Origin: Heracleum sosnowskyi
Taxonomy: Eukaryota; Streptophyta; Magnoliopsida; Apiales; Apiaceae
Assembly: GCA_030848705.1 (NCBI GenBank)
Contig: CM061245.1
Span: 76,185,564 to 76,249,563, forward strand
Reading direction: 5' to 3'
Length of the DNA: 64,000 nucleotides
The position numbers and the translations under genes were made by a program. The notes beneath the pieces are model-generated. The model ran no database searches. It had not been told where the DNA came from and was given only the letters and a program-made list of their open reading frames with translations. Each line of letters starts with the position of its first letter. The stretch's first letter is position 1. Positions 22,901-32,871 of this stretch are shown here, piece by piece.

Positions 22901-23301
22901 GAAGCTTTACTGATCAGACAGGTAGGGGAGTCATCGGTATTTGATTGAATGTTGGCTTCATATATGTTACCATGCATGTAGCCAGTCAGTGCTATCTTGC
23001 TTGTTGTTTTACTGACTACTTCACAATGAGTGGAATAGAAGTTGACATGATAACCTCTGTCAGTGATTTGACTAATACTCAACAAGTTGTGTTTCAGTCC
23101 TTTCACTAGAGCTACTTTTTCAATGATGACATTTCCAATGATTATATTGCCATATCCCAAAGTTTGTCCAATGTTGCCATCTCCATAAGACACGGTTGGG
23201 CCAGCTTTTTCCTCATATTCTGATAACAGGGCTTTGTTTCCAGTCATGTGCACAGAACATCCACTATCCATGACTAACACATTTTTCTTTTTACCCTGCA
23301 A
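19964..23301 (-). pseudogene. pol: Copia pol of element B, broken (protease, integrase, RT, RNase H)
   Basis: Read on the minus strand from 23301: protease (MDSGCSVHMTG), the HHCC zinc-binding region of integrase (HKKLSHLNF ... CDACQKAKQ), integrase core with HLDLFGP, RSDNGTEF and NGVVERKNRTLIEAGRTM, the C-terminal VFGCKCFVLRTHPE region, a Ser/Asp-rich linker, RT (QMDVKSAFLNGELEEE, YVDDIIFGS) and RNase H (SDADFAGCK, STAEAEY, QQLADIFTKPL). Three lesions are visible: TGA at 21745-21747 in the integrase-RT linker, a one-base deletion near 20737-20740 in RT, and TGA at 20585-20587 upstream of the RNase H part. The linker encodes many DPD/NPD steps made of the family motif TCCTGAT. The catalytic residues themselves look preserved. 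Confidence 0.92.
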
Positions 23302-23317
23302 TCAGAATAGAAACACA

Positions 23318-25633
23318 CTAGTTAGAACATTTAGGAACCCATACTTGTTGGGTTCCTTTTCCATGCAATTTATTAACTTTCACAGCAGAAGACTTTCTGA
23401 CCTTAGCAGTCCTGACAGGATTTACTCCATCAGGATTTGCTTTGTCAGTATCAGTATTAACAAAAGCATGTTCCAACTTGACATTCTTAATGCTACCAGA
23501 GTTTGCACTATTTTTATCAACTTTAGGCAATGGATCATAAAAGTTATAGTATAACTCATGATAATCTTTACAAGTATAAATAGAATTCCATATACTACCA
23601 CAATGAAAACAGGACTTCTGTGGTTTATAAAATACTGATCTATTCCTAACATCAGACTTAGAAATATCAGCAATCTTCTTCTTACTCTTCTTACAATCAA
23701 TAGCAAGATTATTAGAGTTACCACAGTTGAAACAACACTTTCTAGGTGCATTTGGGATATATTTGTAACCATTCTCTTTATTGATCCCAACTTTACCATT
23801 CCTGTTTCTCTTAACAGTAGCTTCCTTTTTCTTATCTGTCACCTCACAGATTTTATCCTTAAGCTGTTTCTGAGACAATAGACCTACATTCTTAGTGACT
23901 TTATTCATGACAGGTTTAGACTTTATAATTTTAATTCTTTGAGTAGAAGTAGATCCCTTTTCAAAAGTAGAATTGGAATCCTTACCAAAAACAAAATTAA
24001 CAAGAGTAATCTTAGATTTGGTTGTATCTATAACATGTTTATAGGTCTTTGGACTGACTGTCTCATCAATGACAATTTTCTCTTTCAATTTCTTATCCTC
24101 ATCTGACTTATATCCTAGACACTCTTTCCAATTCTTAGAGGTATTAATCTCATGAAATTTCCTACCAGAGTCTGTCCAGGTTCTGATTTTCTTATTAGCA
24201 TTTTCAAGTTCCTTTTCAAGAGCAGTACATTTGGATTTCATCTCTAAATACATGTGATTCGTATTATCACATTCTTTTTGTACTTCTTGCATACGAGAAA
24301 ATTCAGCTTCTAATATATCATTCCTTTTTCTAAGTTCAGACATCTCAGATAAGATCCTAGTATTTTCAGAAGTTTGACTTCTAAAGCTAATATGTAAAGA
24401 CTTTAGAAAACGTCTTAACTCAAAAGCATTATCAGTATCAAAATCAAAGATAGTATTTAGTACCTTATCATCAGGAGCAGAAATTACATCAGCGTTGGCC
24501 ATTAGAGCATAGTTGACCACCTCAGTATCAGATTCTGAGGAAGAGTCCATCCAATCCTTGCTTGATGTGATAAGTGCCTTTGTCTTCTTGCACTCAGAAG
24601 CAAAGTGACCCATACCATTGCACTTGTAGCATCTAACCTTTGACTTGTCAAATTTGCTACCCTTGCTGTCCTTTTTGATATACTTATCTTTGTTTGAGTT
24701 GAAAGCCTTTTTCTGAAAGTTGCCTTGTCTTCTATTCTTCCTGAACTTCATCCTTCTGAAGTTTCTGACAATCATAGCAACCATCTCTTCCATGTCTGAG
24801 TCAGAAGAATCATCATCAGTATTGGCATCAGGATTGCCATCAGTATCTGATGAAGAGTCATCAGGATCTGACTCAACTATTCTTGTTTTACTTCTAGAGA
24901 CCTCCATAGCTTTTCCTTTTGATTTAGCCTCTGCTTTCAAAGCAATTGATTTTGCCTTGCTGCTTTTCTTGTTCTTTCTCTGTTGGACTTCAAGATCATG
25001 AGTTCTTAGCATCCCATAGACTTCATCAAGAGACACAGTGTTAAGATCATACTGATGTCTAATGATCGAGGTCTGAGTGTCCCATTCTTCAGGTAAAGCT
25101 CTTAGAAACTTGGTGTTTGAATCTTCAGTTTTATATTCCTTGTCAACTAAATATAAACTATTCAATAGTGTCAGAAATCTATCATATAGATCAGTCAGGC
25201 TCTCATCAGGTCTTGCATCAAATTGTTCATATTCTTGAATCAAAAGAGCCCTTCTGTTTTTCTTGACAGATGCAGATCCCTGGCACTGAGTTTCCAAAGT
25301 ATCCCATATTTCTTTTGAAGACTTGCATGCAATCACTCTATTTGACATGACAGCATCAAGACTACTGTGCAAGATATTCTTTATCTTTGGTTCCCTGAGT
25401 ACATGAGCTTTTTCTTCTGGAGTCCATTCACTTTTAGCCTTGACCACATAATGTTCAGGTACTGTATCTGTTCGTTCTACAATCCTTGTAGGAATATATG
25501 GTCCATCACGAATCATGTCCAAATAGTCAGGATCCATAGCCTCCAGGTACATCAGAATCTTTACCCTCCATGTTGGATATTCTGATTTCTTCAAGATGGG
25601 AATCTTCATGCTTTCATACTTGGTTGTCGACAT
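23318..25633 (-). CDS. gag: Copia gag of element B, 771 aa
   Basis: An intact frame from ATG at 25633, only 36 bp inside the primer-binding site. It has the copia gag core at the N-terminus (YPTWRVKILMYLEAMDPDYLD), a canonical CCHC zinc knuckle near residue 332 (CYKCNGMGHFASEC), a long coiled-coil-rich middle (about 420-490), then two more knuckle-like motifs near residues 632 and 668 in which the expected His is Asn (CFNCGNSNNLAIDC and CFHCGSIWNSIYTC). It ends WVPKCSN and TAG, 16 bp before the pol frame, which is in a different phase. The product would form the virus-like particle and package RNA. Confidence 0.92.
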   Translation of the reverse strand: MSTTKYESMKIPILKKSEYPTWRVKILMYLEAMDPDYLDMIRDGPYIPTRIVERTDTVPEHYVVKAKSEWTPEEKAHVLREPKIKNILHSSLDAVMSNRVIACKSSKEIWDTLETQCQGSASVKKNRRALLIQEYEQFDARPDESLTDLYDRFLTLLNSLYLVDKEYKTEDSNTKFLRALPEEWDTQTSIIRHQYDLNTVSLDEVYGMLRTHDLEVQQRKNKKSSKAKSIALKAEAKSKGKAMEVSRSKTRIVESDPDDSSSDTDGNPDANTDDDSSDSDMEEMVAMIVRNFRRMKFRKNRRQGNFQKKAFNSNKDKYIKKDSKGSKFDKSKVRCYKCNGMGHFASECKKTKALITSSKDWMDSSSESDTEVVNYALMANADVISAPDDKVLNTIFDFDTDNAFELRRFLKSLHISFRSQTSENTRILSEMSELRKRNDILEAEFSRMQEVQKECDNTNHMYLEMKSKCTALEKELENANKKIRTWTDSGRKFHEINTSKNWKECLGYKSDEDKKLKEKIVIDETVSPKTYKHVIDTTKSKITLVNFVFGKDSNSTFEKGSTSTQRIKIIKSKPVMNKVTKNVGLLSQKQLKDKICEVTDKKKEATVKRNRNGKVGINKENGYKYIPNAPRKCCFNCGNSNNLAIDCKKSKKKIADISKSDVRNRSVFYKPQKSCFHCGSIWNSIYTCKDYHELYYNFYDPLPKVDKNSANSGSIKNVKLEHAFVNTDTDKANPDGVNPVRTAKVRKSSAVKVNKLHGKGTQQVWVPKCSN

Positions 25634-25669
25634 CTTTAGATCGTATCTGATTCAGAATTAAATCAGTTT

Positions 25670-25681
25670 GCTCTGATACCA
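25670..25681 (-). promoter_or_regulatory. Primer-binding site of element B (initiator tRNA-Met)
   Basis: The minus strand reads TGGTATCAGAGC three bases inside the LTR end, complementary to the 3' end of plant initiator tRNA-Met as usual in copia elements. Confidence 0.93.
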
Positions 25682-25683
25682 AT

Positions 25684-26260
25684 TGTTGCCCAGTAATAAT
25701 CTATTGTAGAAGGGGGGTTGAATACAATAGTATAAGATAATCGACTTCTTAATGTATATATCACAAATATGAAAGAAAGATAACAGCTTTATTAAATCTG
25801 ATATAAAACTGTTACAAACTCTCTCAAGAAATTCTGATGTTCTTGAGAGCTGCTAGCTTACAAAAACTCTCTCAAGAAATTCTATGTTCTTGAGAGCTTC
25901 TATCTTGATTCACAAATATTCGATTATGTTCACGTACATAAATCGAAACCAAAACTGTGTTTATATACTACACAGCTTCTCTATCAATGATAAGTCCTAA
26001 TCAATTACAAAGATTGAAACCTATCCATAATTGATAGCTACATTCTACAAACCAGGAACCGACAGAATAAACTTCCATGTTTAACTAGACTCCAAATATA
26101 ACTCGAAGTAGGAATCCTGATCAGCTTCCAGTCCTGATTATCAATCCTGATCCCAGTCCTGATATGTATCTTGATCCTGACGACCATGCAATCCTGATGA
26201 TGTCAGCAATCCTGATCAGTTGAGTTTAGCTCCTGACGATCATTGAATTCTGATCTAACA
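25684..26260 (-). repeat. Element B, middle LTR (5' LTR of the full interior)
   Basis: TGTTGCCCAG to CTGATCTAACA, about 577 bp, with few differences from the left LTR. It serves as 5' LTR for gag-pol and abuts a second interior copy on the other side, where the polypurine tract is degraded to CTCCCCT. The terminal stem-loop is present (25701-25708 with 25723-25730). Confidence 0.92.
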
Positions 26261-26369
26261 ATCTCCCCTAATCTCATACTTTGTGAAATAAAGTATAGAT
26301 TCCTAAGATTCAATGATCTCAAAAACATATATACAAAATGTACAGTATCTGCAGCAACAACTTATCTGT

Positions 26370-28212
26370 TTAAATTCTTTGATAGAACAGATTCATCTTC
26401 AAGAAGTTGGATAACAAATTTTCTTCTTTTTCTTCAAGAATTTGAATCAGTCTTTCCTTAAGATTTCTGAGTTCTTCATCTTCCTCATTAATCTGGTAGA
26501 TAGCTGCTCTGAGATTCAATATGGAGCTTTTCTGAAGACTATGCTCTTCAAGCAAAAGATAAGCAATTTCCTTCCCATCAGGATTGAGAGTAAGTTGAGT
26601 CATGCCAAAAGTTACTTCTTTAACAGCAGTACCCATTTGCATTTCCACATCCCGACCTCTTTGATTTAAGTACATGGGAGTATAATTACCATTGAAATTA
26701 CTGTTTCCATCCAGTCTTCTTCTTATTGTTGACAAAATCATGTCACTCCATTCCTTGCACATTTGATTCTTCGATCTCAAAAGATAATGAACATATTTCA
26801 GTTCCTGTGTAGTTTTCATCAGCAGATCTTGAATAGATAAAATCTTCACACTACCATCTTTCATGAAGTACAGAAGTTTTTCTTTCTTGTCAAAACCATC
26901 ATGACAATCTATAACTATATCAACAGCTAGTAAATTGTTCAGGTTTTCAGAAGTTAAAGTACCTCCAATTTCAGTTAAGGAGTAAGGATCAACATATGAC
27001 ATATTTAGATATTCAGCATCCCTGTGTCCAATACCTTCTCTTGAATTACTTGTCAATTGCTTCAGATTTGAAAATATCTTTAACCAGAGTGCTTTTGATC
27101 TAACCATCTCAGATAAATCAACAACACTTGAAGCGCTTGTAATAATTCCTCCAGACTGAAAATTGATAAGTGTATCACACCTCAGTGTACTAATATGTTT
27201 CCACTTCTTATCCTTTTCCTTTTCAAAGGCATAGCTTCTTTCCAGTGAAGATTCTTGTCTTCTTGGGTTCCTCCACACTCTTCTGTTTGAGAGTTTAAGC
27301 CTTTGTACATAGAGATTGAAATCTCTATTTGTTGATCTTGTAATTTCACTTCTTCTGGCTTCTTCTTCTTCATCTACTTCCTTGTTGTGAAAATCAACCA
27401 CAGTAGATAAAATTATCAAATCAATCTCTTGCATAATTTCAGAATCATCAGGATCTTGAGTATTATCAGGAACAACATCAGGATTAGATTCTTCAATTTG
27501 ATTTGTATTGCAGAGAGTTGATTTTCTTGATTTTCTTCTCAATTCAGGTTCTTCTTCAATATTTCCATCATCACCAAAAGTAGATCTTTCAGGAACTACT
27601 AGAGTTTGAATAGGTTTAGGAATTTCTTCAATTCTTAACCCTCTAGACCTTGTCTGTCTAGTTATTGTTTGAGTTGAAGAACCTCTTCTACTTCTTCTAG
27701 CTCCTCTCCTACCTCTGCTTCCTCTACCTCTAGCAGAAACAGGGTTATTAAAGCTTTCCATCATTTCTCTCTGTTGTCTTAAGAATTCTTCATGTGAGAG
27801 ATCAGGATATTCTTCGCTTGCTGTAGAGATTGCTTTTCTTGCAAATAATTGTTGAACTCTTTTATCAGTGTGATATAGAGTAACAATTCTGCCATCTTTT
27901 GTAAAAAACTTCTGGAATAAATTTGATGCATCTTCAGGATTATCAATAAAAATATCTTCATCACCTTTAGGAATTGTAGCAAGAGTATGTCCATGACCAG
28001 GTGTCAGGATTTGTTCTTCCGTCGGGATCTGAGATTGCACCAACGTTCTTACTGTCTTAACTCCAGAATCAGAAACATGAGTTGACTGCGTTGTTTGACT
28101 TTGTGAAGTTTGAATTGTAGACTTCATAACAGCAGCATCAGAGGTTTCTCCTTGTATCACTTTGTCACAACCATCATCTCCAGTATCATCATCATTATTC
28201 CTTAATACTAGA
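26370..28212 (-). pseudogene. Second, truncated copy of the element B post-pol ORF
   Basis: It matches 14894-16740 almost base for base (a few substitutions) and keeps the frame open for about 600 codons: Arg-rich block, C-terminal domain and stop. At about 28212 the sequence jumps from ACTAGAT directly into the LTR (ATCACAAAT), losing the first two thirds of the ORF. Only AT/GAT microhomology is seen at the junction, typical of illegitimate recombination. Confidence 0.9.
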
Positions 28213-28714
28213 TATCACAAATATGAAAGAAAGATAACAGCTTTATTAAATCTGATATAAAACTGTTACAAACTCTCTCAAGAAATTCTGATGTTCTTGA
28301 GAGCTGCTAGCTTACAAAAACTCTCTCAAGAAATTCTATGTTCTTGAGAGGTTCTATCTTGATTCACAAATATTCGATTATGTTCACGTACATAAATCGA
28401 AACCAAAACTGTGTTTATATACTACACAGCTTCTCTATCAATGATAAGTCCTAATCAATTACAAAGATTGAAACCTATCCATAATTGATAGCTACATTCT
28501 ACAAACCAGGAACCGGCAGAATAAACTTCCATGTTTAACTAAACTCCAAATATAACTCGAAGTAGGAATCCTGATCAGCTTCCAGTCCTCATGATCAATC
28601 CTGATCCCAGTCCTGATATGTATCTTGATCCTGACGACCATGCAATCCTGATGATGTCAGCAATCCTAATCAGTTGAGTCTAGCTCCTGACGATCATTGA
28701 ATTCTGTTCTAACA
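28213..28714 (-). repeat. Element B, right LTR, missing its first about 75 bp
   Basis: It starts inside the LTR at ATCACAAATATG and ends TCTGTTCTAACA, followed by the TATAC duplication. It shares some variants with the left LTR (ACCGGCAGA) and others with the middle LTR (AAACTGTTAC), so it looks like a mosaic. Confidence 0.9.
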
Positions 28715-28719
28715 TATAC

Positions 28720-29952
28720 TTTCACGCCCATTGCACTAAATACATATAAATTAAAAATAATAAAAAATTAATTACTACCCACCGCTTCCAATTTCAACTA
28801 TTTGTATTATCACAAAAATTACAAATTTCTTAAATATTCTTAGATGTTATAATAAAACTTTTTTAGTGCGTGCATGTGCATCATTATAATATAAAAGGTT
28901 AATAATAGAAACATAATCGATTTTTATATAATTATTATCTTTCCTGTGAATTTGAATGCAAGCAAGGGATTTCAATTATCTAAATATGATTAATTAAAAA
29001 ATTTATAAGATAATAGTATTGAATAACTTTAATTAAGTCCCAAAATCACAAAAAAAAAATATCAAAAACTATATAAAAAGATAACATTCAATATAATTAT
29101 TATTAAAATGTAGAAATCAACTAAAATAAATTATAAAAAATGGTATCCACACGCTCGTGCAGCCTATTACAATATACAATAGATCTCTAACCATGCCAGA
29201 GTCTTTTACACAAATCGAAAAACTGATTAACAATAGTATTTAAGTATGCATATATATAACCTGCAAAACCTCATGTTATTGATGTTAGAAAGAAGAAAAT
29301 AAATTAAAATATACAAACAATTATCATCAATATGCAATGTTATTAATGCACACAAATTATCATACAATCCTCAAATTTTTGACGTGAGGAGAACTAATTA
29401 GTATGCCATACTTTTATACCATACTTTTATAGGCAATTTAAAATATAATATAAAGATAAAACAAAGATTAAATTCTAAATAAGATTATAATATAAAGATT
29501 TATAAATATTAAATCCCAAATAGGATTGTAATATAACGTTAAAATAAAGATTTAATTCTAAAAAACATTGATTTTTATATATTTATTGCATTCCCTATAA
29601 ATTCGAATCTAAGTAAGATAATTTAATTTTTATTGAATAAAAATAGAGAAACTCTATAAAAATATATTAAACTTCAATAGGATTTAATTTAGTTGAGAAA
29701 AGAAGTTAATTTTGTTTAATTAAATATTTTAAATAAGATTGCCTTTAATATATTTAGTGTCTTCCGTAAAAATTCAAATTGAATTAAAATAGTGAAACTC
29801 AAGAAAAATAGATTAAAACTTAAATAGTATTTAAGTTAGTTTAGAAAAAAAGGTAATATTTGTTTAATTAAATTTTAAATATGATTGACTTTTATATATT
29901 TATGGTCTTTTTTGAAAATTTGAGTGTAAATAAGGAATGTCTTCCCTAAAAA
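28720..29952. other. AT-rich relic repeats, no gene
   Basis: No coding potential is seen. It contains diverged repeats of a unit with CCCTATAAATTCGAATCTAAGTAAG and TTTATTGAAT (near 29590, 29770 and 29910), the repeat into which the next Helitron inserted. Confidence 0.5.
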
Positions 29953-32329
29953 TCAATATATATATATAAAGGAGGATACGTGGGAGGTTAGGTGGCGCCC
30001 TAAGATCGTCTCAATCTATTTTTTTTAATTTTTTAGAATTTTAGAATTTTAAATACTAATAAATAAAAATATATCCTTTAACATATTAGAAGTAGAATAA
30101 ATGTTCGAATTTAGTTCTATTTGAAATAGAATAGGTGTTCGAATTTGTAGAGGGGAAGAGTTCGAATTTATAGGGAAGATATATAATAAAAAATTTATTT
30201 GAAGTAGAATATGTGTCCTAATTTATAAAGAAGAATAATTCGAATTTATAGGTAAAACATAAAATTAAAAGTTCTATTTAAAGTTAAATAGTGTTCGAAT
30301 TTATAGAAAAAAAATGTTTAAATTTAAATTTATATATTGACAATTCGAACTTATAAGTAATACGTGAAAATTTTCTAGATAGCTCATCTTTTAGTTTAGT
30401 TTTGCTCTACCCCAGGGTGCCGAGATAAGTGATTCAGAAACTTCTCGCATTGATCCTTACAAGATTTGTTCAAGTATTGTTAATTATAATTAGCTTTTAA
30501 TTTGTATAGTTTTGCGGGTGGCACATTTTCATCATCAAATTTTAATATTTTTATATGATTAAACCTTCGCACAACGTTGTTTACTGTAAAATGTGGATGT
30601 TTATGAGGTACTACTATATGTTGTGCCTTTTTGGACATCCAGGTTTTGATACATGGACATTGTCCTAATTTTTATTTCATATAATGATAGCCAAGGATTC
30701 ATGTTGTTGTTCTAATTACTAAGTATTCTTTATTTTTTATTTTTTTACATGACTATATCTATAATAGGTTTATGTGTACGAATTCTTTGTATCAATGAAA
30801 TTGTAACATTTTTTTTTCTTAAATTTTGCAGAGCTAATAAAAGTCTGTTTATTTTTACACCTCCACATCATTATTATATCTGTCTCTTTTTGAGTGTGTA
30901 TAATGCATATAAATCTTTTATTGTATGGGTTTGAATCTATTTATTTTTTGATAATTTTTTTTTACATTCTATTCTAATTTTGTTTTGGTAATATTTGGAG
31001 TATTTGAAAAGTATCTTCTTCCTCATTAAATTTTGAATATGTGTTACAGCTATTTTTTCATTGAGATCTTTGAAAAATTGGTTCATGAATTTTGAGATAT
31101 ACTGTGACAAATTGATTAAACATGTATGTGTCTATTATATGCATATTTCGTTAAATTTAAGAGTATCTTGAGTACCTTTTAAAAAAAAACAGTTTCTCAT
31201 TGGTGTTAGAATTCAGATAGGAGAAAAATTCGAATTTATAGAAAAAAAATATAATTAAAAATTTTATTAGAAGTAGAATAAGTATTTGTAAGGTGTAATT
31301 AAGAGTTACTAAAAGTAGGACATGTGTACGAATTTATAAAGGAGAAGAGTTTGAATTTATGAAGTTGAAACTTTGGTCCGTTAGGTGGCGCCTCTAAGAT
31401 CGTCTCAATCTATTTGTCTAAATCTATTTGTCTATTTTTTTAGAATTTTAGAATTTTAAACAATAATAAATAAGAATAACCATTTTACATATTCGAAATC
31501 GAATAGATGTTAAAATTTATGGAGGATAATACTTCGAATTTATAAAAAAGACATATAATTAAGAGTTTTATTGAAAGTAAAATAAGTATTTGTAAGGCAT
31601 AATTAATTAAGAATTCTATTGAAAGTAGGATATGTGTGCGAATTTATAAAGGAGAAGAGTTCGAATTTATGAAGTTGGAACTCCGGTCCCTTAGGTGGTG
31701 ACTCTAATATCGTCCTAAAATAGTTTTATAATTTTTTAAAATTTTAAACAATAATAAATAAGAAAATATCCATTTTACATATTAGAAGAAGAATATGTGT
31801 TAAAATTTATAGAGGAGAATACTTTGAATTTATAAAAAAGATATATAATTAAAGTTTTATTGCAAGTAAAATAGATATTTGTAAGGCGTAATTAAGAGTT
31901 CCATTGGAATTAGGATAAGTGTGCAAATTTATAAATAAGAAGAATTCGAATTTATGAAGTTGGAACTTCAGTCCCAAAGGAGAGCAGCTCAAAACATATT
32001 TAACGAGAATAAGGCTCACCAAAATAGATCGCATTAACTATTAGAATATGATATTGACGTCATAAATTTTATTTTATTTTTAGGTTTCAATTTTTATTGA
32101 TAAAAATCATTATACAAGTATTCGTAATATATGTTAAAATTGGGAGCTCCGATTTTAACGAGAGAGCGGTTCAATGCGAAGAACCGTATTTAACAAGCGT
32201 GCAATTCATTAGAGAGGATCGTGTTAATGGTTAAAATTTAATACCGATGATCTAATATGAAATAAATATATATCAAAGTTTTTTAAAAAGAATTATGATG
32301 CCGCCGCGAAGCGCGGCTTTATTGACTAG
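29953..32329 (+). mobile_element. Non-autonomous Helitron on the + strand, about 2.4 kb, precise ends
   Basis: The 5' end is A|TCAATATATATATATAAAGG at 29953 and the 3' end is a GC hairpin (GCCGCGAAGCGCGGC, about 32303-32317) then TTTATTGACTAG ending 32329, followed by host T. Insertion between A and T is the Helitron rule. Removing it joins flanks that match the neighbouring repeat unit near 29590, a natural empty-site control. Inside, the 5' signature (TTAGGTGGCGCC ... GATCGTC) occurs three times: about 29988, 31380 and 31690. No Rep/helicase ORF. Confidence 0.85.
30416..30473 (+). other. Possible captured exon fragment inside the Helitron
   Basis: A higher-complexity island in AT-rich DNA. 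A pyrimidine tract and CCAG precede an open stretch encoding GAEISDSETSRIDPYKICS, with a possible splice site near CAAG/TATTG. The following 30480-31100 also looks less repetitive. Helitrons often carry gene fragments, but I do not recognise the parent gene. Confidence 0.25.
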
Positions 32330-32702
32330 TTTGAATGTAAATAAGGAATTTTAATTTTATTGAATTAAAATTGAGGAGCTCTAGAAAATTAAATAAATAT
32401 GAATCGAGCGATTATAGAGTTTTTGGGGGTTTTCCTTTATATATATAAAAAGAAAGATATAAAGATAAAGATATAAAGAAGAAGATAAATAAAAGGTAAA
32501 TGAAGATAAATATTAATAAGATAAAAAAAATAAAGATGTTGAATATTAAAATAGTATATATACTTTCTTCCATTATTAAATATTTTAAAGGAAAGAATAT
32601 TAAAATTGTATATTTAGTATCCTCCATTAGTAAAGATTCAAAAGACAATTGAGATTTTTCCTATTCTATAAAATCAAATTTAAGTTAGCAACTTTAGTTT
32701 AA
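32330..32702. other. Relic repeat DNA between two Helitrons
   Basis: AT-rich, with GAAAGATATAAAG-type simple repeats (about 32450-32500) and sequence like the internal repeats of the neighbouring Helitrons (CCTCCATTAGTAAAGATT). No gene seen. Confidence 0.5.
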
Positions 32703-32831
32703 CTAGTTTACTAAGCCGCGCTTCGCAGCGGCTTTATAATACTATCTCTAAATTTTCTCAAAAAATATTCTATAAAATACGTTTTTAAATAAAATAATAT
32801 TTCTAATATAAAATTAAGTTTTGTTTTGAAT

Positions 32832-32871
<40 letters not shown>

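Larger units (their letters stand above)
14204..28719 (-). mobile_element. Element B: composite three-LTR Sirevirus-like element with TATAC target-site duplications
   Basis: TATAC at 14204-14208 and at 28715-28719 flanks the whole block. From + left to right it holds an LTR (14209-14784), post-pol ORF, pol, gag and primer-binding site (all minus strand), a second LTR (25684-26260), a second partial copy of the post-pol ORF (26261-28212), and a third LTR missing its first part (28213-28714). The outermost duplication proves one original insertion. The extra interior most simply comes from unequal recombination between LTRs producing a tandem, followed by a large deletion with a junction at about 28212. 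Confidence 0.9.
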
